From assembly GCF_001424305.1 (NCBI RefSeq), contig NZ_LMPD01000002.1, forward strand, positions 705,009-769,008: 64,000 bases of DNA, read 5' to 3'. The translations under genes were made by a program, and so were the position numbers. This DNA comes from Pedobacter sp. Leaf176. GTDB taxonomy: Bacteria > Bacteroidota > Bacteroidia > Sphingobacteriales > Sphingobacteriaceae. Positions 15,830 through 25,005 of this stretch are shown piece after piece. Numbering within the stretch: the stretch's first letter is position 1; each line of letters opens with the position of its first letter. The notes below the pieces were generated by a model. The model saw only the letters and a list, made by a program, of their open reading frames with translations. It did not search any database and was not told the origin of the DNA.

Positions 15830-18529
15830 TTATCCCAGCATAGCTAAACTTTCCTCTATAATCTTGATTTTAGCTTCAGCATCTGCTTTCTTATTGCGTT
15901 CATTGGCAATAATTTCTGGTTTCGCGTTTTGCACAAAGCGCTCATTACTTAATTTAGCATCAACCGATTTTAAGAAACCCTGCAGGTAAACCAAATCGGC
16001 ATTTAAGCGAATACGTTCCGCATCGACATCAATATTTTCAGTTAAAGGAATGAAAAACTCATCTTTTCCTGCCATGAAAGCCGTTGCTCCCGCTATTTTA
16101 TCGTTTACAATTTCTGCTTCAGAAACATTTGCCAGTTTGAAAATGATGTTCAGCCATTTCTCGTAATCAATATCAGAATTTACCTTTAAATTTAAAGACA
16201 AAGCCTCTTTCGGTGAAATTTGTTTCTGGTTGCGAATATTTCTAATTTCAGCAACGACAGTTTTAATTACTTCTGCATCTTTCAGCAATTTCTCATCAAT
16301 TAAACCACCTGTTGGGAACTCAGCAACAATGCAACAGTCCATTTCTCCGCGCGCGGCAAACAAATCATCATGCCATAGTTCTTCAGTTAAGAATGGCATA
16401 TTTGGGTGCAATAACCTGATGATATTTTCAAAGAATCCAACCGTTGCTTTATAGCTCTCCGCATCAATTGGTTTTTGGTAAGCCGGTTTAACCATTTCCA
16501 GGTACCAGGCGCAGAAATCGTCCCAAACCAATTTATAGGTTATCATTAAAGCCTCCGATAAACGATATTGTTTGAAGTTCGCCTCGATTTCTACCAATGC
16601 TTCGTTGAAACGGCTCTCGAACCAGGAAATCGCTTGCGTATTCGGGTTTTCTAAGTTATCATCCACTTCCCAACCTTTTACCAAACGGAAAGCATTCCAT
16701 ATTTTTGATGCAAAATTGCGCCCTTGTTCGCAATAGCTTTCGTCGAACATTAAATCGTTACCTGCCGGAGATGACATGAGCATACCAACACGAACGGCAT
16801 CGGCACCATATTTTTCAATTAGCCCAATCGGGTCTGGTGAATTACCCAACGATTTAGACATCTTGCGCCCCAACTTATCGCGAACGATACCTGTTAGGTA
16901 AACATTTGTGAATGGTTTTTTACCCATAAACTCATGTCCGGCCATAATCATCCGGGCCACCCAGAAGAACATAATTTCTGGCGCTGTAACTAAATCATTG
17001 GTTGGATAATAGTAATTAATGTCTTTGTTATCCGGATTTTTAAATCCGTCGAAAACAGAAATCGGCCATAACCATGAAGAAAACCAGGTATCCATTACAT
17101 CCTCATCCTGCCTCAAAAAAGGCTCTAATTGATGCTTGAATCCGGCTTTTTCAGTGTCCAAAGAGCTTTCGTCCAAATGTTTTTTCTTCCAGAATTCTTC
17201 TAATGCTTCATCTTTTGTTTTCGCAACCACCCAATTTCCTTTGTCATCGTACCAGGCCGGGATGCGTTGCCCCCACCAGAGCTGACGGGAAATATTCCAA
17301 TCGCGAACATTTTCCATCCAGTGACGATAGGTATTTTCAAATTTATTCGGAATCAGGTTTACATCCCCATTTAAAACGTCATCCAGAGCGGGTTGAGCCA
17401 TTTCCTTCATCTTTACAAACCATTGCATGGAAAGCTTTGGTTCGATAGCCGCATCAGTACGTTCAGAAAAACCAACCTGAGATTTGTAATCTTCAACCTT
17501 GTCTAAATGACCGGCCTCTTCCAACATTTTGGCGATTTTTTTTCGGGCAACAAACCTATCTTCACCCACTAAAATAACTGCCAATTCATTTAAAGTTCCA
17601 TCATCGTTTAAGATATCAGTTACCGGTAAATTGTGTTTCACTCCCAATTCATAATCGTTTAAATCATGAGCGGGTGTAACTTTTAAACAGCCAGTACCGA
17701 ATTCCATGTCGACATATTCGTCTTCAATAACAGGAATTTCATGATTAACCAGAGGGACAAAAACTTTCTTGCCCTTCAGGTGCGTGAAACGCTCATCATG
17801 GGGATTCATACAGATTGCTGCATCAGCCATAATCGTCTCGGGCCTCGTTGTAGCAACAGTTAAATACTCCGGCTCATCTTGATTCGCGCTACCTGATTCT
17901 TGATTCTTGCTACCTGATACTTGATACTTAATATAATATAATTTCTGATTTACTTCTTTACGTATAACCTCCTCATCAGACACTGCCGTTTTACCTGCAG
18001 GATCCCAGTTTACCATGCGAATTCCGCGATAAATCCAGCCCTTTTTGTACAAGTGAATAAATGAATCGATAACTGCCGCAGAAAGGTCTTCCTCCATTGT
18101 GAAACGAGTACGGTCCCAATCGCAGCTTGCGCCCAATTTCTTCAATTGTTCCAGAATGATGCCGCCGTATTTTTCTTTCCACTCCCAGGCATATTTCAAA
18201 AATTCTTCACGGGAAAGGTCTTTTTTATTGATGCCTTGCTCCTTTAACATGGCCACAACTTTCGCTTCTGTAGCAATAGATGCATGGTCCGTTCCCGGAA
18301 CCCAGCAAGCATTTTTTCCCTGCATACGGGCTTTACGAATCAGAACGTCCTGAATCGTGTTGTTTAACATGTGCCCCATATGCAGTACCCCCGTCACATT
18401 TGGCGGCGGAATTACGATGGTATAAGGCTCACGCTCGTCAGGTTCTGAATGAAAAAATTTCTTCGACAGCCAATAGCTATACCATTTATCTTCTGTTTCT
18501 GCAGGATTGTAATGTGTGGAAATGCTCAT
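15830..18529 (-). CDS. valS: valyl-tRNA synthetase
   Basis: Charges tRNA-Val with valine; essential cytoplasmic enzyme of 899 residues. The class I signatures are clear: HMGH at 50-53 in PPPNVTGVLHMGHML, and KMSKS at 556-560 in GRKMSKSLGNS. The editing domain lies between them, the anticodon-binding domain follows, and the Val-arm coiled coil closes the protein (LNADLVYLQGFLKSVDAKL). The unusual part is an insertion near the editing domain, SGSKNQESGSANQ, encoded by two tandem 21-bp units (17888-17908 and 17909-17929) that do not look like synthetase sequence. A minus-strand -7 box (TATTTTTG, 18550-18557) lies about 20 nt before the ATG. Confidence 0.97.
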   Translation of the reverse strand: MSISTHYNPAETEDKWYSYWLSKKFFHSEPDEREPYTIVIPPPNVTGVLHMGHMLNNTIQDVLIRKARMQGKNACWVPGTDHASIATEAKVVAMLKEQGINKKDLSREEFLKYAWEWKEKYGGIILEQLKKLGASCDWDRTRFTMEEDLSAAVIDSFIHLYKKGWIYRGIRMVNWDPAGKTAVSDEEVIRKEVNQKLYYIKYQVSGSKNQESGSANQDEPEYLTVATTRPETIMADAAICMNPHDERFTHLKGKKVFVPLVNHEIPVIEDEYVDMEFGTGCLKVTPAHDLNDYELGVKHNLPVTDILNDDGTLNELAVILVGEDRFVARKKIAKMLEEAGHLDKVEDYKSQVGFSERTDAAIEPKLSMQWFVKMKEMAQPALDDVLNGDVNLIPNKFENTYRHWMENVRDWNISRQLWWGQRIPAWYDDKGNWVVAKTKDEALEEFWKKKHLDESSLDTEKAGFKHQLEPFLRQDEDVMDTWFSSWLWPISVFDGFKNPDNKDINYYYPTNDLVTAPEIMFFWVARMIMAGHEFMGKKPFTNVYLTGIVRDKLGRKMSKSLGNSPDPIGLIEKYGADAVRVGMLMSSPAGNDLMFDESYCEQGRNFASKIWNAFRLVKGWEVDDNLENPNTQAISWFESRFNEALVEIEANFKQYRLSEALMITYKLVWDDFCAWYLEMVKPAYQKPIDAESYKATVGFFENIIRLLHPNMPFLTEELWHDDLFAARGEMDCCIVAEFPTGGLIDEKLLKDAEVIKTVVAEIRNIRNQKQISPKEALSLNLKVNSDIDYEKWLNIIFKLANVSEAEIVNDKIAGATAFMAGKDEFFIPLTENIDVDAERIRLNADLVYLQGFLKSVDAKLSNERFVQNAKPEIIANERNKKADAEAKIKIIEESLAMLG
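17888..17929 (-). repeat. in-frame 21-bp tandem repeat within valS
   Basis: Two adjacent 21-bp copies, differing at two positions, read on the coding strand as K-x-Q-x-SGS units (YQVSGS, then NQESGS). A partial third copy follows (ANQD). Being seven codons long, each unit preserves the frame. The core TATCAAGTATCA also occurs in the non-coding DNA just upstream of the hpd gene at 45770-45811. Confidence 0.85.
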
Positions 18530-18878
18530 GAAAAATTGTTATAAAAGCCCAAAAATAGCTAATTAAGCTGAAAGACTAAAGTGTAAAGCTAAAAGTTTGG
18601 CGCAATACAATTCGCCTTTTTTAGAGGGCGCCTGAAAGGCGGTGTTTATTTGATTATTTGAAAAGTAAGGGCAGCTTTTGTTATAAGGTTAGTCAGTGTG
18701 AAGTTGCAAAGATCTGTATCAAAATTATCTTCGATGCAATCAGTTTTAGAATTAGGTTGAACTTAAAAAAACAGACAACATTAAATGTTGGTTAAAAAAA
18801 AGCAGGAAAAAGCTTAAGGATGCGGTTGAGGAGTTTAGAATGAATCACACGTAGCTTTCGGCTTTTTTTTAAGCCTCA
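18530..18878. other. 349-bp gene-free stretch upstream of valS
   Basis: Holds the valS promoter region (candidate -7 box TATTTTTG on the minus strand at 18550-18557). It also has a small hairpin CGCCT/AGGCG near 18629-18641 and another small inverted repeat, AACATT/AATGTT, near 18780. I see no ORF or RNA gene in it. Confidence 0.5.
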
Positions 18879-19517
18879 TTAATCCAAATTTTCGAAAACA
18901 TCATCCAGAGCCAGCTCAAAACCTGGTAAAACCGATGAGGTAATTTTCTCGCTTAATGTAAATATTTTCGACGGCTGAAATTTTCCTGACTCATTCAGGC
19001 TATAAATTAAAATATTTTGGTCGCTTTGGCTTACCACCCAATATTCTTTTACACCAAATTCTTCGTAAACCTGGTATTTATAAAGCAGTTCTTTTTTGTT
19101 GTTTCCTGGCGATAAAATTTCAATGACAAGATCAGGAGCACCAATACAACCACGATAGTCTAATTTACTTTTATCGCAGATTACACAGATATCAGGCTGC
19201 AACACAGTAAATACCTCTTTGTCCTCTGTACTTTCTTTTGGAAACCGGACATCAAAAGGTGCTGCGTAAACCTCACAAGATCTATTTTTTAAAAAATTTA
19301 CTAACAGATTAGAAATCCTAATCGATATCTTTTGATGTATGCGTGATGGCGCAGGACTCATCTTAAAGATTTTACCTTTAATGAGTTCTACCCGATCCGG
19401 AAAAAGCCAGTTTAAATAATTCGCGTAGCTATAAGTTAATGATGCATCAATATCGTTAAGTTCATTAACGGGCTCGTCATGCAAATCTGAATACGGAACT
19501 GGCTTATTCATAACCAA
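18879..19517 (-). CDS. Uma2 family (PD-(D/E)XK) putative endonuclease
   Basis: A 212-residue protein of the Uma2/DUF820 family, a restriction-endonuclease-like fold of unknown biological role. The hallmark is PDLVIEILSPGNNKKEL at about residues 126-142, with the metal-binding Asp and Glu, followed by KYQVYEEFGVKEYWVV. KGKIFKMSPAPSRIHQ is the other conserved block. It is a close paralogue of the next gene upstream (19590-20228). Both begin MVM and have the same length, so a recent tandem duplication is likely. No neighbouring methylase or transposase is visible. Confidence 0.9.
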   Translation of the reverse strand: MVMNKPVPYSDLHDEPVNELNDIDASLTYSYANYLNWLFPDRVELIKGKIFKMSPAPSRIHQKISIRISNLLVNFLKNRSCEVYAAPFDVRFPKESTEDKEVFTVLQPDICVICDKSKLDYRGCIGAPDLVIEILSPGNNKKELLYKYQVYEEFGVKEYWVVSQSDQNILIYSLNESGKFQPSKIFTLSEKITSSVLPGFELALDDVFENLD

Positions 19518-19589
19518 ATACGTTAAATTTTGTAGTATGTTAAATTAATGAAATTGTCTTTCGGTTTATTTCCGATTTTTTTTGAGCAG

Positions 19590-20228
19590 TTAATCCAGGT
19601 CGTGAAATACTTCATCTAGTAATAACTCAAAACCTGGCAAAACTGATGAAGAAACTTTCTCACTTAAGGTAAATAGTTTAGAAGGCTGGAATTTCCCTAA
19701 ATCATTCAGGGTATAAATTAAAATACTTTGGTCGCTTTGGCTAACCACCCAATATTCTTTAACACCAGATTCTTCGTAAACTTTGTATTTATGCAACAGT
19801 TCCATTTTCGTATTTCCTGGCGATAGAATTTCAATTACAACATCAGGAGCACCGATACAACCACGATAGTCTAATTTACTTTTATCGCAAATTACACAAA
19901 TATCAGGCTGTAGTACTGTAAAAATAGCTGCATCAGCTTTGCTTTCTTTCGGGAAACGAACGTCAAAAGGTGCAGAATAAACTTTACAATTTTGTTTTTT
20001 AAGAAAATTGACAAGTGGATTGAAAATGTTTCTTGAAACCTCCTGATGCACTCGTGATGCTGCAGGACTCATTTTAAAGATTTTGCCCTTAATCAGTTCC
20101 ACTCTATCCTCAAAAAGCCAATTTAAATAATTTGCATAGCTGTAGGTTAGCGACGCATCAATCTCGTTAAATTCATAAACGGGTTCATCATGTAATTCAG
20201 GATATGAAATTGGCTCAGACATAACCAA
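19590..20228 (-). CDS. Uma2 family (PD-(D/E)XK) putative endonuclease, paralogue
   Basis: Same family and same length (212 residues) as the gene at 18879, with most of the sequence identical, including GKIFKMSPAASRVHQ and PDVVIEILSPGNTKMEL. Differences are concentrated in the middle (about residues 60-100) and the C terminus. The 72-bp spacer and shared orientation suggest co-transcription. It lies 22 bp downstream of the metal ATPase gene and could be transcribed with it. The family is abundant in cyanobacteria and several Bacteroidota, where copies multiply. No function is established. Confidence 0.9.
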   Translation of the reverse strand: MVMSEPISYPELHDEPVYEFNEIDASLTYSYANYLNWLFEDRVELIKGKIFKMSPAASRVHQEVSRNIFNPLVNFLKKQNCKVYSAPFDVRFPKESKADAAIFTVLQPDICVICDKSKLDYRGCIGAPDVVIEILSPGNTKMELLHKYKVYEESGVKEYWVVSQSDQSILIYTLNDLGKFQPSKLFTLSEKVSSSVLPGFELLLDEVFHDLD

Positions 20229-20250
20229 ATATACTAATTTTTATAGTAAT

Positions 20251-22224
20251 TTAAAACTTCATTTTTTGAATTCTGACTGCATTTAGAATTGCTAAAAAAG
20301 CGACACCAACATCAGCAAAAACGGCCTCCCACATGGTTGCCAGGCCGCCCGCGCCCAGTACCAGCACCAATGCTTTTACAGCAAAAGCCAATACAATGTT
20401 CTGAATGACTACATTTTTTGTTGCCTTACCAATTTTAATTGCCGTTGCGATTTTCGAGGGCTGGTCGGTTTGAATCACCACATCGGCCGTTTCGATGGCG
20501 GCATCACTACCCATTGCACCCATAGCAATGCCAATATCACTGATGGCCAGAACAGGTGTATCATTTATACCATCGCCCACAAAAGCGATCACTTTGGTTT
20601 TATCTTTTTTAATTTCCTCCAGCTTGGCAACTTTACCTTCAGGTAATAAATCACCGAAATAAGAATCAATGCCCAAAACACCTGCAACTTTCTTCACAAT
20701 TGAAGTTTTATCCCCGCTTAACATCACCACTTGTTTTACACCATTCGCATATAATTGTTTAATCGCATCGGCTGCATCCTCTTTAATTTCATCTGCAATT
20801 AAAATGTAACCGACATATTTTCCATCAATTGCTACAACAACGATACTTTCTTCAATTGCTGCAACTTTAGAATCGAATTCGATTTTAAATTTCTCTAAAA
20901 GCTTAACATTTCCAGCTAAAACCGCTCTGCCATTTACCATTCCTTTGAGGCCCATTCCGGCTATTTCCTCGATGTTTTCCGCGGGATAGACTTCACTTCC
21001 TCCTGCGTACTCAACGATGGCTTTTGCAATCGGATGTGTGGATTTTGCCTCAACCGCAACCAGTAAAGCAACAAAATCTATTTGATCGATATTGCTTTCG
21101 ACTTTCTGGACTTTGAAAACACCTTGTGTAAGCGTTCCGGTTTTGTCCAATACAACTGTATTGAGTTTTGTAATTAAATCTAAAAAATTAGAACCTTTAA
21201 ATAAAATTCCATTAGAAGATGCCGCCCCGATTCCACCAAAATAACCTAATGGAATAGAAATGACTAAAGCACAGGGACAAGAAATGACCAGAAAAACTAA
21301 AGACCGGTACAGCCAGGTTTGGAAATGATATTCGTTGCCAAGTATTAAAATCGGTACGGTAACTAAGGCCAACGCCAGAAAGAAAACAATTGGTGTATAA
21401 ATTTTGGCGAATTTGCGAATAAATAGCTCCGTTTTTGCCTTGCGCGTAGTTGCATTCTGGACCATTTCTAAAATGCGGGATAGTGCGCTATCTGCGAAAA
21501 CTTTGGTAACTTTTATCTCAATAACTTTATCCAGGTTCAGCATGCCTGCTAAAACATTTTCGCCTTTGCCAATGGTTTTCGGTTTACTTTCTCCTGTTAG
21601 GGCAGCCGTATTAAAACTACTTTTTTCTGATAACATTTCGCCATCCAAAGGGATTTTCTCGCCTGCTTTAATTTGAATGGTTTCTCCAATTTCAACTTTA
21701 CTAGGATTAATACTTTCGTATTGACCTTTACGCAACACACTGGCAACGTCGGCGCGAACATCTAATAAGGCTGAGATATTCCTTTTTGCCTGATTTACTG
21801 CAGCCATTTGAAAAAGTTCACCAATCGTGTAAAATAGCATCACCGTTACTCCCTCCGGATACTCACCAATGGCAAACGCACCGATAGTTGCAACAGACAT
21901 CAGCGAAAACTCAGTAAAGAAATCCTTCGCCTTAAAGGTTTCCCAAACCTCCTGTAACACCGGAACACCAACTGGTAAATAAGCTACAATATACCAGTAC
22001 AGGCGAACAACTTTAAATGCCTCAACTTTAAAAATAGTATCGAAAGCAATACCAATAAGTAGTAGGGAAAGCGTAACTATCGCAGGCAAATACGTCTTAA
22101 ATGATGATGGGTCGCCACCATGATCATGTTCATGTTCATCACTGTCTTCGCGACCTATTTCATGCTTATGTTCGTGCGTTTTATTGCCGCAGCAGCTATC
22201 TTGTTTATCGTGGGAATGACTCAT
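20251..22224 (-). CDS. heavy-metal P1B-type ATPase (Zn/Cd/Co exporter)
   Basis: Inner-membrane metal efflux pump of 657 residues. Its N terminus has no HMA domain but is rich in His, Asp, Glu and Cys (SHSHDKQDSCCGNKTHEHKHE...HEHDH), a likely metal-binding tail. The CPC ion motif is at 316-318 (SCPCALVIS), the phosphorylated Asp360 is in DKTGTLTQG, and HP is at 397-398. The GDGINDTPVL hinge follows. The motifs fit the ZntA/CadA group rather than copper pumps, and the His-rich tail supports zinc, cadmium or cobalt. A GC-rich element of unknown function precedes the start (22240-22370) and might regulate it. Confidence 0.94.
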   Translation of the reverse strand: MSHSHDKQDSCCGNKTHEHKHEIGREDSDEHEHDHGGDPSSFKTYLPAIVTLSLLLIGIAFDTIFKVEAFKVVRLYWYIVAYLPVGVPVLQEVWETFKAKDFFTEFSLMSVATIGAFAIGEYPEGVTVMLFYTIGELFQMAAVNQAKRNISALLDVRADVASVLRKGQYESINPSKVEIGETIQIKAGEKIPLDGEMLSEKSSFNTAALTGESKPKTIGKGENVLAGMLNLDKVIEIKVTKVFADSALSRILEMVQNATTRKAKTELFIRKFAKIYTPIVFFLALALVTVPILILGNEYHFQTWLYRSLVFLVISCPCALVISIPLGYFGGIGAASSNGILFKGSNFLDLITKLNTVVLDKTGTLTQGVFKVQKVESNIDQIDFVALLVAVEAKSTHPIAKAIVEYAGGSEVYPAENIEEIAGMGLKGMVNGRAVLAGNVKLLEKFKIEFDSKVAAIEESIVVVAIDGKYVGYILIADEIKEDAADAIKQLYANGVKQVVMLSGDKTSIVKKVAGVLGIDSYFGDLLPEGKVAKLEEIKKDKTKVIAFVGDGINDTPVLAISDIGIAMGAMGSDAAIETADVVIQTDQPSKIATAIKIGKATKNVVIQNIVLAFAVKALVLVLGAGGLATMWEAVFADVGVAFLAILNAVRIQKMKF

Positions 22225-22239
22225 TTATTTTCTATTTTA

Positions 22240-22370
22240 TATTGAAAAGCAACACCAGCTCATTCGGTTCCTTGCAGCCGCCATCCCTGCACATCCCCAG
22301 GCATAGAAAAGCTGGCCTCCGGGCATATGCTTTGCCGGGTTTAGGTGGTTCAAATTTAGCATTATCTAAA
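22240..22370 (-). other. GC-rich element upstream of the metal ATPase
   Basis: About 130 bp clearly richer in G and C than the flanking AT-rich DNA, ending about 25 bp from the ATPase start. Read on the minus strand, one frame has no in-frame ATG before CLGMCRDGGCKEP and ends at a TAG next to the ATPase. A second frame has an ATG at about 22362 and encodes 41 residues (MLNLNHLNPAKHMPGGQLFY...). Small stems are visible (for example CCTG/CAGG around GGGGATGTG). It may be a structured leader, a repeat, or a small Cys-rich ORF; none is proven. Confidence 0.4.
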
Positions 22371-22765
22371 GCAAATTAACCGATTTTAGCGAAAATTGAA
22401 AGCATTTTTGCTTTGTTATAGCAAACACTTGGAATACAATTTACAATGAAATACTAAACGTTCTTCTCAAAATCATGTAAAGCTAAACAGGCATTAGCTC
22501 AAATTTAGTTCTTTATTGTGAATCATTCTTAATAATGAAATTTTTTATAACTACACAATAAAAGATGTTAAAAAATGTTAATACTGTAATAAGATTCTAA
22601 AATCATGAAATCCTTAAAGTTCCATTTTTCGCCTACCGAATTTCTAAGGAGGCTTGGTATATCAAAAATTTACTACTGGTTTAACAAGTAATATTCTTAT
22701 TATATTGTTTCATTATTAATTTGTATTTCATAAATTTCGCTGTTATAACTAACTTATTTAAGCGA
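22371..22765. other. AT-rich divergent region between ATPase and M13 peptidase genes
   Basis: Contains a possible 28-codon ORF on the plus strand at 22605-22691 and the promoters of the flanking divergent genes. No repeat or RNA gene was recognised. An ATAAATTTCG box lies near 22730-22739, about 27 nt before the M13 start, and resembles a weak -7 element. Confidence 0.4.
22605..22691 (+). CDS. possible small ORF, 28 residues
   Basis: ATG-initiated, TAA-terminated reading frame encoding MKSLKFHFSPTEFLRRLGIS followed by a basic, aromatic tail. It is the only ATG-to-stop frame of this kind in the gap and its composition looks peptide-like. No family is recognised and no ribosome-binding site is clear. 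It could equally be a relic or chance. Confidence 0.25.
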   Translation: MKSLKFHFSPTEFLRRLGISKIYYWFNK

Positions 22766-24802
22766 ATGAAATACCAAAATTTGAAAAGATATTTTGCAGC
22801 ACTGGGTATAGTCGCTGCTGGCTTTTCTGCAAATGCACAAACCACCAAAAAATTCATCGACCCTGCAAACATGGATTTGTCTGTTAAACCAGGCGATGAT
22901 TTCTACACATACGCAAGTGGTAAATGGATAAAAAACAATCCTGTTCCGGCAAAGGAGACACGTTGGGGCTCATTCAACGAACTTCGTGATTTCAATATTA
23001 ATGCCGTTAAATCGCTCGTGGAAGAGGCTGCTGCTGATAAATCTGCACCTGCTGGATCAGTAAAACGCCGTGTCGGAGATTTTTTTGCTGCAGCAATGGA
23101 TACCGTTGCTATTGAAAAATTAGGCTACACCCCGATCAAGGCTGACTTAGAAAAAATCAAACAAATTAAGGATGTTCAGGGCGTTTTAGACCAGGTTGCT
23201 TACATGCGTGTCAGTGGCATTGGCAGCCCAATGTTCGGTCTTGGGGTTGGTCAGGATCGTAAAAACGTTAATAAATACATGGTCAACATTGGTCAGGGCG
23301 GCACCACTTTGCCAGATCGCGATTATTATTTAAAAAATGATACCCGCAGTGTAAAAATCCGTGAGGCCTACAATACCTATATTACTACTTTATTTTCTTT
23401 GACGGGCAGTAATGCAGAAGAGGCAAAACAAAAGGCAGCAACAGTTTTCAAAATAGAAAAGCAATTTGCCGAAGCACAAATGAGCCGCTTGGAAATGCGT
23501 GATCCTTATGCAACTTATAATAAACTTACAGTTACGGACCTCAACAGCAAAACACCGGGAATTAACTGGTCAACTTATTTAACCAAATTCAAAATTAATG
23601 GTCAGGATACATTATTAGTTTCTTCTCCAAAATTTATGACTAGCCTTGATGGCATGTTGAAATCAATATCGGTTGCTGATTGGAAAACTTATTTAGAATG
23701 GAACGTATTAAAAAGTTCTGCTGGTAGTTTGAGTTCTCCGTTTGTTAAAGCAAGTTTTGCTTTTTCGCAGGCACAAACTGGTCAAAAAGTTCAGACACCA
23801 CGTTGGCAACGCATGTCATCGTTAACTGATGGCACTATTGGCGAATTATTAGGCCAGTTATATGTAGCTAAATATTTCAAGCCTGAGGCGAAAGCACGTA
23901 TGGATGCCATGATCGTGAACTTACGTAAAGCATTTGAAATCAGAATTAAAGGTTTAGAATGGATGAGCGAGGAAACCAAGAAAAAAGCGCTTGAAAAGCT
24001 GGCTGCATTTGAGCCTAAAGTGGGTTACACCACTAAATGGGAAACCTATACTGGATTAAATATCAATAGAGCTACCTACTTTCAAAATTTACGTAACGCA
24101 AGCGTTTGGGGTTACAACGAAAATGTTGGCAGATTGGGTAAACCTGTAGATCGTACCAAGTTCGGTATGACGCCGCCAACTGTAAATGCATCATACAGCC
24201 CAACAATGAACTCAATTACGTTCCCTGCTGGAATTTTACAATTCCCCTTCTTTGATCCGAATGCAGATGATGCACTAAATTATGGTGGTATTGGAGCAGT
24301 TATAGGCCACGAAATGAGCCATGGCTTTGATGATAGCGGTAGCCAGTATGATGCAAAAGGTAACTTAAAAAACTGGTGGACTGCTGAAGACCGCAAAAAA
24401 TTTGAAGAAAAAACAAAAGCTTTAGGCGAGCAATTTGATGCATATACCGTTTTGGATACTGTTCATGTTATTGGTAAATTGACGATGGGTGAAAATATTG
24501 GCGATTTAGGCGGTTTAAATGCAGCGTATACTGCTTTCAAGATGACTAAACAGGGACAGAGTAACGAAAAAATTGATGGATTTACACCAGATCAACGTTT
24601 CTTCCTGGCTTGGGCGCAAGTTTGGAGAGGCAATATTTTACCAGAAAGTGCTGCTCAGTTAATTAAAACTGACCCACATTCTCCTGGTCCATACCGTACA
24701 ATTGGTGCACCTGTAAATATGGATGCATGGTACACAGCATTTGATGTTAAACCTGGCGATAAATTGTACAAAAAACCAGAAGATAGAATCAGAATGTGGT
24801 AA
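22766..24802 (+). CDS. M13 family zinc metallopeptidase (PepO/neprilysin type)
   Basis: Secreted peptidase of 678 residues that cleaves short peptides. The start at 22766 (MKYQNLKRYFAALGIVAAGF) gives a proper signal peptide; the longer frame from 22721 does not. The Peptidase_M13_N domain covers most of the protein. The M13 catalytic part has HEMSH (His515, Glu516, His519) instead of the more common HEITH, the third ligand Glu576 in GENIGDLGG, and NAFY-like upstream words (PTMNSITFPAGILQ). The C terminus DRIRMW is typical of the family. A strong terminator follows at 24887-24918. Confidence 0.95.
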   Translation: MKYQNLKRYFAALGIVAAGFSANAQTTKKFIDPANMDLSVKPGDDFYTYASGKWIKNNPVPAKETRWGSFNELRDFNINAVKSLVEEAAADKSAPAGSVKRRVGDFFAAAMDTVAIEKLGYTPIKADLEKIKQIKDVQGVLDQVAYMRVSGIGSPMFGLGVGQDRKNVNKYMVNIGQGGTTLPDRDYYLKNDTRSVKIREAYNTYITTLFSLTGSNAEEAKQKAATVFKIEKQFAEAQMSRLEMRDPYATYNKLTVTDLNSKTPGINWSTYLTKFKINGQDTLLVSSPKFMTSLDGMLKSISVADWKTYLEWNVLKSSAGSLSSPFVKASFAFSQAQTGQKVQTPRWQRMSSLTDGTIGELLGQLYVAKYFKPEAKARMDAMIVNLRKAFEIRIKGLEWMSEETKKKALEKLAAFEPKVGYTTKWETYTGLNINRATYFQNLRNASVWGYNENVGRLGKPVDRTKFGMTPPTVNASYSPTMNSITFPAGILQFPFFDPNADDALNYGGIGAVIGHEMSHGFDDSGSQYDAKGNLKNWWTAEDRKKFEEKTKALGEQFDAYTVLDTVHVIGKLTMGENIGDLGGLNAAYTAFKMTKQGQSNEKIDGFTPDQRFFLAWAQVWRGNILPESAAQLIKTDPHSPGPYRTIGAPVNMDAWYTAFDVKPGDKLYKKPEDRIRMW

Positions 24803-24886
24803 TTTAGTGCAGGAGGAGCTTAAGATTGAGGGCGAAAGGTCTAAGCATAATCTTCGAAAATTTCTTCAGAATTTAACCCCTGATAT

Positions 24887-24918
24887 AGACGTCCCGATTA
24901 AATCGGGACGTCTTTTTT
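24887..24918 (+). terminator. rho-independent terminator after M13 peptidase
   Basis: Stem AGACGTCCCGATT (24887-24899) with its perfect complement (24901-24913), closing on a very short loop, then a run of T (24912-24918). Classic intrinsic terminator form. Confidence 0.9.
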
Positions 24919-24978
24919 TAGCAATCAAAAGCTACAACTGAATTTAAACCGTTTCTTAGTAATTCCTGATTATCATTC

Positions 24979-24986
24979 TATCTTTG
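24979..24986 (+). promoter_or_regulatory. candidate -7 box (TATCTTTG)
   Basis: Exact match to TAnnTTTG, 19 bp before the start codon at 25006, which gives a leader of roughly a dozen nucleotides. It follows the terminator of the upstream gene, as expected for a new transcription unit. Confidence 0.5.
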
Positions 24987-25005
24987 AAAAACATAAACCT
25001 GCAAC

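Noticed and set aside
22101..22379. 92-residue plus-strand ORF crossing the metal ATPase start
   Set aside because: It is His-rich only because it is antisense to the His-rich tail of the ATPase.
24723..24941. 72-residue ORF overlapping the end of the M13 gene
   Set aside because: It runs through the M13 C terminus and the terminator hairpin, so it is almost surely a shadow.
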